Source: Hominimerdicola alba (lineage in GTDB: Bacteria; Bacillota; Clostridia; Oscillospirales; Ruminococcaceae). From it: a stretch of DNA of 64,000 nucleotides. The stretch is from the NCBI RefSeq assembly GCF_900112155.1, contig NZ_FOKQ01000002.1:62001-126000 (forward strand), written 5' to 3'. Under the pieces are notes generated by a model. That model worked only from the letters and a program-made list of their open reading frames with translations. It was not told the DNA's origin and did not search any database. Below are positions 34,211-41,733 of the stretch, one piece after another (within the stretch, counting starts at the first letter, position 1; each line of letters opens with the position of its first letter). Made by a program: the position numbers and the translations under genes.

Positions 34211-35248
34211 TCAAAGCTTCTTTTTGCCTTTGACCTGGGCGGCTATCTTGGTTACATCGGTGATATTTATCTTGCCGTCACCGTTTACGTCTGCCCTTGC
34301 CTGTGCGGCACTGTCCAGCAGCTTTTTGCCTTTTATATGAGCGGCGCACTTTGAAACGTCTGTGATATTCACCAGACCGTCGCCGTTCACATCACCTTTG
34401 AGACTTCCGCCGCTGCCGTAGGTGTAATTAAGTCCGTACTTCTTGACGTAAGTTTCGCCCGCAGTTCCTGCAATGACTTTGGCGGTAAATCCGCTGACTT
34501 TATTTGAGTTAAGATCAAAACCTATGGCATAATCGCCTACGACCTGTACTGCGGCGGGGATATTAAGGGTCTTAAGGCTTGAACATCCGCGGAATGCGCC
34601 GTCTGCTATCGAGCAAACACTTTCGGGGATAGTAACGTTTTTCAGTGATGAACAGTTATAGCACATCAGCTGAGGGATAGTGAAAAGCTTTGAGGGAAGT
34701 ATCAGTGTCTCCAGTTTGGTACAGCCGCTGAACAGCTGATCGCCCAGCACACAGTCATTTCTCGGCATAGTCACGCTTTTCAGAGAAGATTCAGCAAAGC
34801 AGAGTCTTCCCAGATACATGGTATTTTCGGGGATATTTATTGAAGCGAGCTTTGTGCAGTCAAAGAAAGCCTTATCCTCCATGATCTCCACACCTTTGCC
34901 GACCTTTACGGTTGTGAGCTCATAGCAGTTGCTAAAAGCGCCTTTACGTATCACTTTGACGGTATCGGGGATAACGAGGGTTTTCATATTCTCGTTGAAC
35001 AGAAAAGCATTTTCGCCGATCTCTGTAACTGTCAAGCCGAAAATCTGCGCAGGTATCTCAACGTTCTCCGATTTACCTACAAAACCTGTTACGGTGCAGG
35101 TCCCGTCGCCTTTTTTGCTTACCACGAAGCCGCCCTGTGAAGTATCAGCCGAAGCTATGATAGTGCTGTCTGATACTGTGCAGGGCAGATAAGCTGTTCC
35201 GCCGAAAACTACTGTCAGTGCGATCGCAAATGCTGCTATTCTTTTCAT
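34211..35248 (-). CDS. Secreted leucine-rich-repeat (BspA type) protein with C-terminal dockerin
   Basis: A 345-residue exported protein: signal peptide (MKRIAAFAIALTVVFGGTAYLP), about seven LRR_5/BspA-type repeats (about residues 60-265, for example LVIPDTVKVIRKGAFSNCYELTTV and VTIPESVCSIADGAFRGCSSLKTL), then a type I dockerin in the last 62 residues. The dockerin has two Ca-binding segments, DVNGDGLVNITDVSK and DVNGDGKINITDVTK. It should attach to a cohesin of a cellulosome scaffoldin. LRR modules serve binding, so this is a candidate adhesion or substrate-binding component rather than an enzyme. ATG at 35248 follows GAGGAGA. It shares promoter block B/A with the DUF3592 gene. Confidence 0.93.
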   Translation of the reverse strand: MKRIAAFAIALTVVFGGTAYLPCTVSDSTIIASADTSQGGFVVSKKGDGTCTVTGFVGKSENVEIPAQIFGLTVTEIGENAFLFNENMKTLVIPDTVKVIRKGAFSNCYELTTVKVGKGVEIMEDKAFFDCTKLASINIPENTMYLGRLCFAESSLKSVTMPRNDCVLGDQLFSGCTKLETLILPSKLFTIPQLMCYNCSSLKNVTIPESVCSIADGAFRGCSSLKTLNIPAAVQVVGDYAIGFDLNSNKVSGFTAKVIAGTAGETYVKKYGLNYTYGSGGSLKGDVNGDGLVNITDVSKCAAHIKGKKLLDSAAQARADVNGDGKINITDVTKIAAQVKGKKKL

Positions 35249-35338
35249 AAATGATCTCCTCTTCCTTTTTGGGCAAATAATGCCGTAGATTTTACTTTTA
35301 CGGTCAGTCCCTTGCGGCGACATATATCCCGAAATACA

Positions 35339-35373
35339 GCAAACGACATAAATCAAATATTTATGTCGTTTGC
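35339..35373. repeat. 15-bp perfect inverted repeat with ACGACATA core
   Basis: GCAAACGACATAAAT (35339-35353) and ATTTATGTCGTTTGC (35359-35373) around a 5-nt spacer, 90 bp upstream of the LRR-dockerin ATG. The core AACGACATA is shared with the larger element at 35469-35570. Confidence 0.75.
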
Positions 35374-35396
35374 TTTTAATGATCATATTGTAATAC

Positions 35397-35458
35397 TATC
35401 ACTTTTCAAGGTAAAAATCTACCAACCGAACTTTGCATTTGCGCAATCATGAGTTGCA
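35397..35458 (-). promoter_or_regulatory. Promoter block B, shared with 33606-33667
   Basis: Ungapped 62-bp partner of block A with the same ordered motifs TGCAACT, TTGCGCAA, TGCAAA, GTTGGTAGA, AAAAGTGATA. It lies 149-210 bp upstream of the LRR-dockerin start. The 35339-35373 inverted repeat lies between it and the gene. Confidence 0.7.
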
Positions 35459-35468
35459 ATTGCAAGGT

Positions 35469-35570
35469 TATAGTAAACGACATATATTTCAGGACATTCA
35501 GCACTCACAGCCACAAAAAGCACAGCGTCTGCGAGCGCTGAATGTAGAAATAAATATGTCGTTTACTATA
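35469..35570. mobile_element. MITE-like inverted-repeat element (~102 bp)
   Basis: Ends TATAGTAAACGACATATATTTC (as two parts: TATAGTAAACGACATA at 35469-35484, then TATTTC) pair with the right end TATGTCGTTTACTATA (35555-35570), and an inner pair CATTCAGC/GCTGAATG lies at 35495-35502 and 35537-35544. No gene is inside. It abuts the nadC stop (35571), so it may serve as its terminator. The 16-bp end recurs exactly at 59983-59998 and with one mismatch over 15 bp at 53603-53617, which supports a dispersed element. Confidence 0.6.
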
Positions 35571-36410
35571 TCATTTTACCATCTTCATGGAGATATCGAA
35601 TGCCTTGACAGAATGTGTCAGTGCACCGAGCGAGATTATATCAACGCCTGTTTCAGCTATACCGCGGATAGTTTTTTCGGTAACATTGCCGGAAGCTTCA
35701 AGCAGAGCTCTGCCGTTTGTCAGCTTAACAGCTTCTGCCATTTCCTCGTTGGACATATTATCCAGCATGATTATCTCAACGCCAAGGTCGAGAGCTTCTT
35801 TCAGCATTTCCATGTCGGCTACTTCAACTTCTATCTTGACTGTATGACCGACTTTTTCACGCAGAGCGTTAACCGCACCTGTCATGCTGCCGTAAGCATC
35901 AAGATGAGTATCTTTCAGCATAGCGCAGTCGCTGAGATTGTAGCGGTGGTTCTTTCCTCCGCCCACGGTAACTGCATACTTCTGTATAGCCCTGAGTCCC
36001 GGGAGAGTTTTTCTTGTATCAGCCACGCTTGCCTTAGTGCCTGCGATAAGCTGAACGCACTTGTTTGTGGCGGTAGCTATACCCGACATATGCTGCACCA
36101 GATTCAGTGCAGTGCGCTCGCCTTTGAGGAGAGCCCTTGTGGGTCCTGTTATCTCAGCGATGATGTCGCCTTTTTGTACAACTTCGCCGTCATGTATAAA
36201 AATTCGGAAAGACACTCTGTCGTCCAGCAGTTTGAAAACTCTCAGAGCTACTTCAATGCCGCAGAGCACTCCTTCGTCCTTTGAAACGTACTTTGCAGTG
36301 CTGACAGCGTCATCGCTGACCAGCAGGTCGGTGGTCACGTCTATATAATTGATATCTTCCAGCAGAGCTGTTTTGATGATATCATCTATCTGGAATTGCA
36401 TAAGTCTCAT
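35571..36410 (-). CDS. nadC: Nicotinate-nucleotide pyrophosphorylase (quinolinate phosphoribosyltransferase)
   Basis: A 279-residue cytoplasmic enzyme converting quinolinate and PRPP to nicotinate mononucleotide in de novo NAD synthesis. Motifs include ALLEDINYIDVTTDLL, LNLVQHMSGIATAT, ADTRKTLPGLRAIQKYAVTVGGGKNHRYNLSD and the barrel ends EVEVADMEMLKEALDLGVEIIMLDNMSNEEM, LEASGNVTEKTI. It follows nadB by 21 bp in the same operon. nadA (quinolinate synthase) is not in the window. Confidence 0.97.
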   Translation of the reverse strand: MRLMQFQIDDIIKTALLEDINYIDVTTDLLVSDDAVSTAKYVSKDEGVLCGIEVALRVFKLLDDRVSFRIFIHDGEVVQKGDIIAEITGPTRALLKGERTALNLVQHMSGIATATNKCVQLIAGTKASVADTRKTLPGLRAIQKYAVTVGGGKNHRYNLSDCAMLKDTHLDAYGSMTGAVNALREKVGHTVKIEVEVADMEMLKEALDLGVEIIMLDNMSNEEMAEAVKLTNGRALLEASGNVTEKTIRGIAETGVDIISLGALTHSVKAFDISMKMVK

Positions 36411-36431
36411 AAATTTACCTCCGTGGTATCA

Positions 36432-37934
36432 TCAGAATCCGTGTTCGTAGTCAACGTAATCGAGGGGGACACTTTCAAAAGCTATCTCAACAGCCTCGGT
36501 AAGCACGATATATGCCACTGTTGCAAGGCTTTTGGCTTCGATATAATCGCGGTCGAGCTTGAAATTGCCTTTCACAAGCATCTCGCGGATATGCGCTACC
36601 CTTGTAAGGCTGTCCTGAAGACTGCCGATATCGGGCAGTACAAAATATGCCTTCTGCATGATAGATCTTATCTCGCGGCGGATTCCCGAGGGGATATGCT
36701 CCGCGTTCTCGTCTATCTTGTAATCGAAGCTTTCCAGCTCCTTGTTTTTGTCTATCTTCTCGGCGATATCGTGTGCCGCACGTCTTGAAAATACAAGAGC
36801 TTCCAGCAGGGAATTGCTTGCCAGTCTGTTGTTGCCGTGAACACCTGTGTGTGAACACTCGCCACAGGCATACAAACCGTCGATATTCGTCCTTGCATAG
36901 GTATCAACATTTATTCCGCCCATAAGGTAATGGTGGCAGGGGAATATCGGTACAGGTTCCTTTGTCATATCGTAGCCTGCTTCAAGCAGGTTCTTGTATA
37001 TCATGGGGAAACGGTTCTTGACGAACTCGGGATCCTTGTGGGAAATATCGATGTAGAATTCGTCAGAGCCTGTTCTTCTTGCTTCAAATATTATGGAATG
37101 TGATACCACATCACGGGGAGCAAGTTCAAGTCTGCGGTCGTAGTTCTGCATGAATCTTTCCTTGTTGCAGTTCAGCAGATAAGCGCCCTCGCCGCGTACA
37201 GCCTCGGATATCAGGAAGCACTCCCTTGTCTTGCGGTTGTTGAATGCGGTGGGATGGAACTGTATATAGCTCAGATGCTGTATCTTAGCGCCCATCTCAT
37301 AAGCCTTGGCGATACCATCACCTGTAGCTATGGCTGAATTTGTGGTGAACTCGTAAACTCTGCCAATGCCGCCTGTTGCGAATATCGCCTTGTGAGAATT
37401 GCAGGTGATGTACTCGTCGTCCTTCAGCACAAGGAAAGAGAATCCGTCGCCGACTTTGTGGCAGTCGCACATCAGAGCGTTTTCCCATATCTCAACATTG
37501 GGAAGTGTCTGTACATAAGCCAGAAGCTTGGTTTCTATCTCATAGCCCGTAGCGTCCTTATGGTGGAAGATACGGTGCTTGCCGTGTCCGCCCTCAAGAG
37601 TGCGGTGATAGTCACCGTCAGGCTTTTTATCGAATTCAACGCCAAGCTGTATTATCCTGTCGATATCCTGAGCAGCCTCGGTAACAAGCACCTCGGTAGA
37701 ATCGGGATCGTTCTCAAAACCGCCTGCTATAAAGGTATCCTCTTTGTGATATTCGGGAGAATCCTCGGGGCTTTTGTAAACGCCTGCGATACCGCCCTGA
37801 GCCAGCGCGGAATTGCACAGCGTGAGCTCGCGCTTTGCCAGCACGAGAACTTTCAGATCGGCAGGGAGATTTACTGCCCCGTACAGACCTGCGGCGCCGC
37901 AGCCTGCGATGATAACATCATAATTTTTGCTCAT
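36432..37934 (-). CDS. nadB: L-aspartate oxidase
   Basis: A 500-residue flavoprotein that oxidises L-aspartate to iminoaspartate, which NadA uses to make quinolinate. It has the FAD-binding start DVIIAGCGAAGLYGAV, ALAQGGIAGV, EGGHGKHRIFHHKDATG, QFHPTAF and the C-terminal flavin motif GLYACGECSHTGVHGNNRLASNSLLEALV. In an anaerobe the electron acceptor is likely fumarate. Slightly shorter than the 530-residue norm but complete. GAGGG precedes ATG at 37934. It is first in nadBC, under a promoter with a dyad at its start point. Confidence 0.97.
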   Translation of the reverse strand: MSKNYDVIIAGCGAAGLYGAVNLPADLKVLVLAKRELTLCNSALAQGGIAGVYKSPEDSPEYHKEDTFIAGGFENDPDSTEVLVTEAAQDIDRIIQLGVEFDKKPDGDYHRTLEGGHGKHRIFHHKDATGYEIETKLLAYVQTLPNVEIWENALMCDCHKVGDGFSFLVLKDDEYITCNSHKAIFATGGIGRVYEFTTNSAIATGDGIAKAYEMGAKIQHLSYIQFHPTAFNNRKTRECFLISEAVRGEGAYLLNCNKERFMQNYDRRLELAPRDVVSHSIIFEARRTGSDEFYIDISHKDPEFVKNRFPMIYKNLLEAGYDMTKEPVPIFPCHHYLMGGINVDTYARTNIDGLYACGECSHTGVHGNNRLASNSLLEALVFSRRAAHDIAEKIDKNKELESFDYKIDENAEHIPSGIRREIRSIMQKAYFVLPDIGSLQDSLTRVAHIREMLVKGNFKLDRDYIEAKSLATVAYIVLTEAVEIAFESVPLDYVDYEHGF

Positions 37935-37979
37935 AAAATTTTACCCTCTTTGCTATGCAGTGATCTACATCAATGCAAC

Positions 37980-38001
37980 AGTATATGGTCAACTGTATAC
38001 T
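37980..38001. promoter_or_regulatory. Dyad at the nadBC start point (candidate operator)
   Basis: AGTATA (37980-37985) and TATACT (37996-38001) form a perfect inverted repeat, overlapping ACAGT/ACTGT. It lies at about +1 to +22 of the minus-strand promoter, a repressor position. It does not match the NiaR consensus that I know, so the regulator is unassigned. Confidence 0.4.
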
Positions 38002-38007
38002 TATTCC

Positions 38008-38036
38008 ATTATAACACAACTGTGTCGGAATTTCAA
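38008..38036 (-). promoter_or_regulatory. nadBC promoter
   Basis: On the minus strand TTGAAA (38031-38036) and TATAAT (38008-38013), 17-bp spacer. Confidence 0.8.
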
Positions 38037-38212
38037 TAGTTAATGTAAAAAAATGAGCATTCCGCCGCAATATGTTTTTATCAGGTAAATACAAAATCTG
38101 GAAATTGAAAAATTTGTACGCTTTGATAGATGCGAAGATGTTTGGTCAAAACCGCCAAATTAGTTTATAATGAATCTGTTAACTATACAAAATTGGGAAA
38201 AATACGCTAAAG

Positions 38213-38246
38213 TTGTATTTACAAGTGTTCTTATATGTGCTATAAT
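38213..38246 (+). promoter_or_regulatory. araR promoter with AraR-like operator over the -35
   Basis: TTTACA (38218-38223) and TATAAT (38241-38246), 17-bp spacer. The palindrome TTGTA-TT-TACAA (38213-38224) covers the -35 box. B. subtilis AraR binds ATTTGTACGTACAAAT-type sites, which share TTGTA..TACAA. The layout suggests autorepression. Confidence 0.7.
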
Positions 38247-38326
38247 TTGTTCAAATTAGTAAAGTCATATATTGAAATTTGGAAAATACATGGTATACAA
38301 CCGATAATAAGATCGAGGGGGAAGTT

Positions 38327-39457
38327 ATGGACAACTATAAATATCTGATGATCGTGGACTGGGTAAAGGAGCATATAGCGTCAAAGGGTCTGAAGCCCAA
38401 TGACCGTTTTCTTACCGAAAAACAGCTGTGTGAGATCCACGGTGTCAGCAGGCAGACAGTCAGACAGGCGCTGATGCTGCTTGAGAGTGAGAATGTTATA
38501 GTCCGTGTGCGCGGCAGCGGTACATTTGTGGGGAACAGGTCATCTGTATCCTCGCCTGTATCTGTAAGGGGCAGCATAGGAGTGATATCCACTTATTTCA
38601 GCGATTATATATTCCCGCACATAGTTACGGGAGTTGAGAGCGTGCTTGGCAGTGCGGGCTGCACTATGCAGTTGGCGATAACTCACAACCAGGTGTATGA
38701 GGAAACTCAGGCGCTTGAAAGTATGCTGGCAAACGGAGTTCAGGGGCTGATAGTAGAGCCTTCAAAGAGTGCTCTGCCGAACCCGAACATGGACCTTTAT
38801 GCGAAGCTAAGGCGCGAGAAGATACCGCTGGTATTCTTCAATGCGAAGTATCCCTGAGCAGATCAGCCCTGTGTTGCTATGGACGACGAGGCAGCAGGCA
38901 GAACTGTCACTGACTATCTGTTCGACTGCGGACACACAAAAATAGCGGGAGTATTCGCATTGGACGACCTGCAGGGTCATAAGCGTTACAGTGGATTCAT
39001 GCAGAGCTGTCTGGCACACGGTATTCGCGAATCGGAGAGGAATGTAATATGGTTCGCAACGTCGGAAAGAAACGATATATTCAGCTATACCCAGGATAAG
39101 CTGCTGGGTCTGCTGAAAGACAAGAGCGCAGTTGTCTGCTACAATGACAAGATAGCTGTGAAGCTGCTTAAACTTTGCAGAGATAACGGCATAAGGGTGC
39201 CCGAGGATATCTCTGTGGTGGGCATAGACGATTCCAGGTATGCTTCCATCTGTGAGGTGCCGCTGACTACGGTGCATCATCCGCAGAAAAAGCTGGGCGA
39301 AGCCGCTGCGAAGCTTCTTCTTGATATGATAGAAGGGCGCGAGAACTCGCCGAAGGATATGCTGTTCACTCCCGAACTTGTGGTTAGGGAGTCTGTGACA
39401 GACCTTAGAATGGGTAATACATTACAATCGGTTCAGAGGAAAAAGGGTGTGAAATAG
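38327..39457 (+). pseudogene. araR: AraR arabinose repressor, interrupted by one in-frame TGA
   Basis: Two open parts, 38327-38857 and 38858-39457, are in the same frame, separated only by TGA at 38855-38857. Joined they give a 376-codon AraR-type repressor: an N-terminal GntR winged helix (LTEKQLCEIHGVSRQTVRQALMLLES, about residues 27-53) plus a LacI-type sugar-binding domain ending CYNDKIAVKLLKLCRDNGIRVPEDISVVGIDDS. The stop falls in NAKYP-stop-ADQPCVAMDDE, where B. subtilis AraR has a continuous chain. ATG at 38327 follows GAGGGGGA. Both halves are otherwise undamaged, so the stop is recent, a sequencing error, or read through. The truncated product would keep the DNA-binding domain. Confidence 0.85.
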
Positions 39458-39527
39458 AGAGAGTTTATCCGTTTGCGCACATAGCGGCGAGCAACGTTAT
39501 GTGCGGATGGTGATATGTACACAGCAG

Positions 39528-39561
39528 CGCACCTTATGACCTTGGTCATGGGTGCGTTTTT
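39528..39561 (+). terminator. Terminator after araR
   Basis: CGCACC (39528-39533) and ATGACC pair with GGTCAT and GGTGCG (39551-39556), followed by TTTTT. Another hairpin CGCACATA/TATGTGCG lies just before (39476-39505). It separates araR from the AraC-type gene. Confidence 0.75.
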
Positions 39562-39586
39562 AATAAATGAAAATGGAAGAGCATAG

Positions 39587-39598
39587 TTGTACATACAA
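39587..39598. promoter_or_regulatory. AraR-like operator upstream of the AraC-type gene
   Basis: TTGTA-CA-TACAA in the context AGTTGTACATACAAGA, nearly the B. subtilis AraR core, 23 bp before the coding start. No clean -35/-10 pair was identified around it. Confidence 0.65.
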
Positions 39599-39620
39599 GA
39601 TAATGTGGTGGTGACTATTT

Positions 39621-40319
39621 ATGAGAGAGAAAAGCTGTTCGGAAGAATGTTGCAATGTAAGAAAACTTGATACCAAAAGGATAGGTGAGCTGCTCAGGAG
39701 CGGCAGTACCGCAAGCTGCGGAAAGGTGCTGGACGAGGTACTGGATGAGGTCGGATTTGACGGTCTGCATTCATTGGTGCTGAGACTTTATGTCTGTACC
39801 GATATGTATCTGGAAGCCAGAAGCTTTACGCGGCAGCTGGGAGTGACCGACGAGGAGTTTACGGCGTGCTTCGGCGGAGTTGACGAGATAGAAGAAAGAC
39901 TTTCCACGGTGGAAAAAGCCCGGGAAAATATGCATGATATGCTGGAGCAGTGCATACGCTGGAGAGTTGAAAAATGTCATGAAAACGGCAATTCTGTTGT
40001 TAGAGACGCCCGCGAATACATCGATGAGCACTATATGAGCAGTGCACTTTCACTGACTGCGGTGGCAGAGGCTGTGGGTATAAGCCCTGCTTATCTCAGC
40101 GCATTGTTCAAGCGCGAGACAGGAAAGAACCTATCCGAGTACATAACAGGCATAAGGATAGAGCATTCAAAAGAGCTCCTTTGCTGTACTTCAAAGCTTA
40201 TATATGAGATAGCATTCGAGGTGGGTTTTCAGGATTACAGGTATTTCAGCCAGATATTCAAAAAATGTACGGGACAGACTCCAAGACAGTTTCAGAATAG
40301 TGCAAACATATGTATGTAG
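39621..40319 (+). CDS. AraC-family transcriptional regulator
   Basis: A 232-residue regulator. The N-terminal 125 residues have no recognised sugar-binding cupin; they resemble the helical linker region seen in YesN-type proteins and hold a Cys-rich start (CSEECCNVR). The C-terminal 100 residues are a full AraC double helix-turn-helix (LSLTAVAEAVGISPAYLSALFKRETGKNLSEYITGIRIEHSKELL and IYEIAFEVGFQDYRYFSQIFKKCTGQTPRQF). It lies between araR and the sugar transporter, preceded by an AraR-like operator, so it likely activates the transporter or arabinose genes. Confidence 0.9.
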   Translation: MREKSCSEECCNVRKLDTKRIGELLRSGSTASCGKVLDEVLDEVGFDGLHSLVLRLYVCTDMYLEARSFTRQLGVTDEEFTACFGGVDEIEERLSTVEKARENMHDMLEQCIRWRVEKCHENGNSVVRDAREYIDEHYMSSALSLTAVAEAVGISPAYLSALFKRETGKNLSEYITGIRIEHSKELLCCTSKLIYEIAFEVGFQDYRYFSQIFKKCTGQTPRQFQNSANICM

Positions 40320-40392
40320 AATTTTTTACGTGGCAGTAAAAATTTAAACAAATTGAGTAAATATTTTGGTATAAATGTATGCACAATTTGAT

Positions 40393-40408
40393 TATAATGT
40401 AAGTACAA
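40393..40408 (+). promoter_or_regulatory. -10 box and AraR-like site before the transporter genes
   Basis: TATAAT (40393-40398) runs into ATGTA-AG-TACAA (40397-40408), the AraR-like dyad with one mismatch. A repressor here would cover the start point. No good -35 box at 17 bp is visible. Confidence 0.55.
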
Positions 40409-40490
40409 GTTAAGAACACGAAAGGTGTAAGGCGAAAGTACACCTTTGGAGGATAACACAATGATATGAATATCTGAGGAGGAAATCAGA

Positions 40491-41564
40491 ATGAAAGTCA
40501 AGAAGATTTTGGCAATGGCAATAAGTATGGTGATGTGCGCTGCAATGTTCGCAGGCTGCGGAGATACAGAAAGCGGTTCTGATGACGGCGGAAAGTCTGC
40601 AAAGTCCGGCGCCAAAGACAACGGCGGCGCTGATAATGACGGCGGCGAAGATGAGGTCGGAGATACAGGAACAGCTGATGACGGCGATTATATCTACGTT
40701 GGTATAATCAATAATGACCCCAATGAGTCGGGCTACCGTACAGCTAACGACAAGGACCTCAAGGCTACATTCTGTGAGGAGAACGGATTCAAGGCTGATT
40801 TCTATTACAGCCTCAAGAACGATGAGCAGATAACAGCCGCTCAGAAATTCATTCAGGACGAAGTTGACTATCTGCTTCTGTCCGCAGCTGATACCGCAGG
40901 CTGGGATACAGTTCTGCAGGACGCTCAGGACGCAGGCGTAAGAGTAATACTCTTCGACAGAACCATCGATGCTGATGAGAGCCTGTATGAAGCTTCCATC
41001 GTTTCCGATATGGCTAAGGAAGGTCAGACCGCAGTTGACTGGCTGAAGGGTCAGGGACTTTCCGATTATAAGATAATACACCTTCAGGGCGTTATGGGTT
41101 CTGCTGCACAGAAAGGCAGATCTCAGGCACTGACAGATACAGCAGCTTCCGACGGCTGGGAGATAGTTGAAGAACAGACCGCTGAGTGGAACGCTGAAAA
41201 GGCACAGCAGATAGTTCAGTCCGTTATCGACTCGGGCAAGGATTTCAACGTAATCTATGCTGAGAACGATGATATGGCTAAGGGCGCTGTTGCAGCACTG
41301 GATAAGGCTAATATATCCCACGGCGTAGGCAAGGACGTTATCGTTATGGGCTTCGACTGCAACCAGTGGGCACTTAAAGAACTGCTGGACGGCAACTGGA
41401 ACTATGACGGACAGTGCAATCCTTTCCAGTCCTCTTACATAAAGGATATAATCGACAAACTTGAAAATGACGAAACTCTCTCTGAAAAGACTATAATCAT
41501 GGATGAGAAGGGCTTCGATGCAACTACCATCACGCAGGAAGATGTAGATAACTACGGTATCTGA
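40491..41564 (+). CDS. Sugar ABC transporter substrate-binding lipoprotein (YtfQ-like)
   Basis: A 357-residue lipoprotein: signal peptide ending at lipobox MFAGC (Cys near residue 24), an acidic Gly/Asp/Ser linker of about 45 residues, then a type I periplasmic-binding domain (YIYVGIINNDPNESGYRTANDKDLKATF, VDYLLLSAADTAGWDTVLQDAQDAGVRVILFDRT, VMGFDCNQWALKELLDGNW). The order and sequence resemble E. coli YtfQ, which binds galactofuranose. With AraR-like sites nearby, a furanose such as arabinofuranose or galactofuranose is the best guess. AGGAGG precedes the ATG. Confidence 0.92.
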   Translation: MKVKKILAMAISMVMCAAMFAGCGDTESGSDDGGKSAKSGAKDNGGADNDGGEDEVGDTGTADDGDYIYVGIINNDPNESGYRTANDKDLKATFCEENGFKADFYYSLKNDEQITAAQKFIQDEVDYLLLSAADTAGWDTVLQDAQDAGVRVILFDRTIDADESLYEASIVSDMAKEGQTAVDWLKGQGLSDYKIIHLQGVMGSAAQKGRSQALTDTAASDGWEIVEEQTAEWNAEKAQQIVQSVIDSGKDFNVIYAENDDMAKGAVAALDKANISHGVGKDVIVMGFDCNQWALKELLDGNWNYDGQCNPFQSSYIKDIIDKLENDETLSEKTIIMDEKGFDATTITQEDVDNYGI

Positions 41565-41583
41565 TAACAGGTCACACTGTTTT

Positions 41584-41704
41584 CCCGGTTTCTGCCGGCA
41601 ATGTTCGGCAGACGTCGGGACTATAATCAAAGGCTATGATAAATTTCAGATAAAGAAGTAAGTGCGGTGCGGCATAGGCGAGGTCAATTATGTCCCCGCA
41701 CTTA
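41584..41704 (+). terminator. Two hairpins between binding-protein and ATPase genes
   Basis: TCTGCCG/CGGCAGA with outer CCCG/CGGG (41584-41619), and AAGTGCGG/CCGCACTT (41661-41704) followed by ATTTT. Such hairpins usually cut readthrough so the binding protein is made in excess. Confidence 0.6.
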
Positions 41705-41733
41705 TTTTGAGATCACGAGCGGGAGGACTGCAA

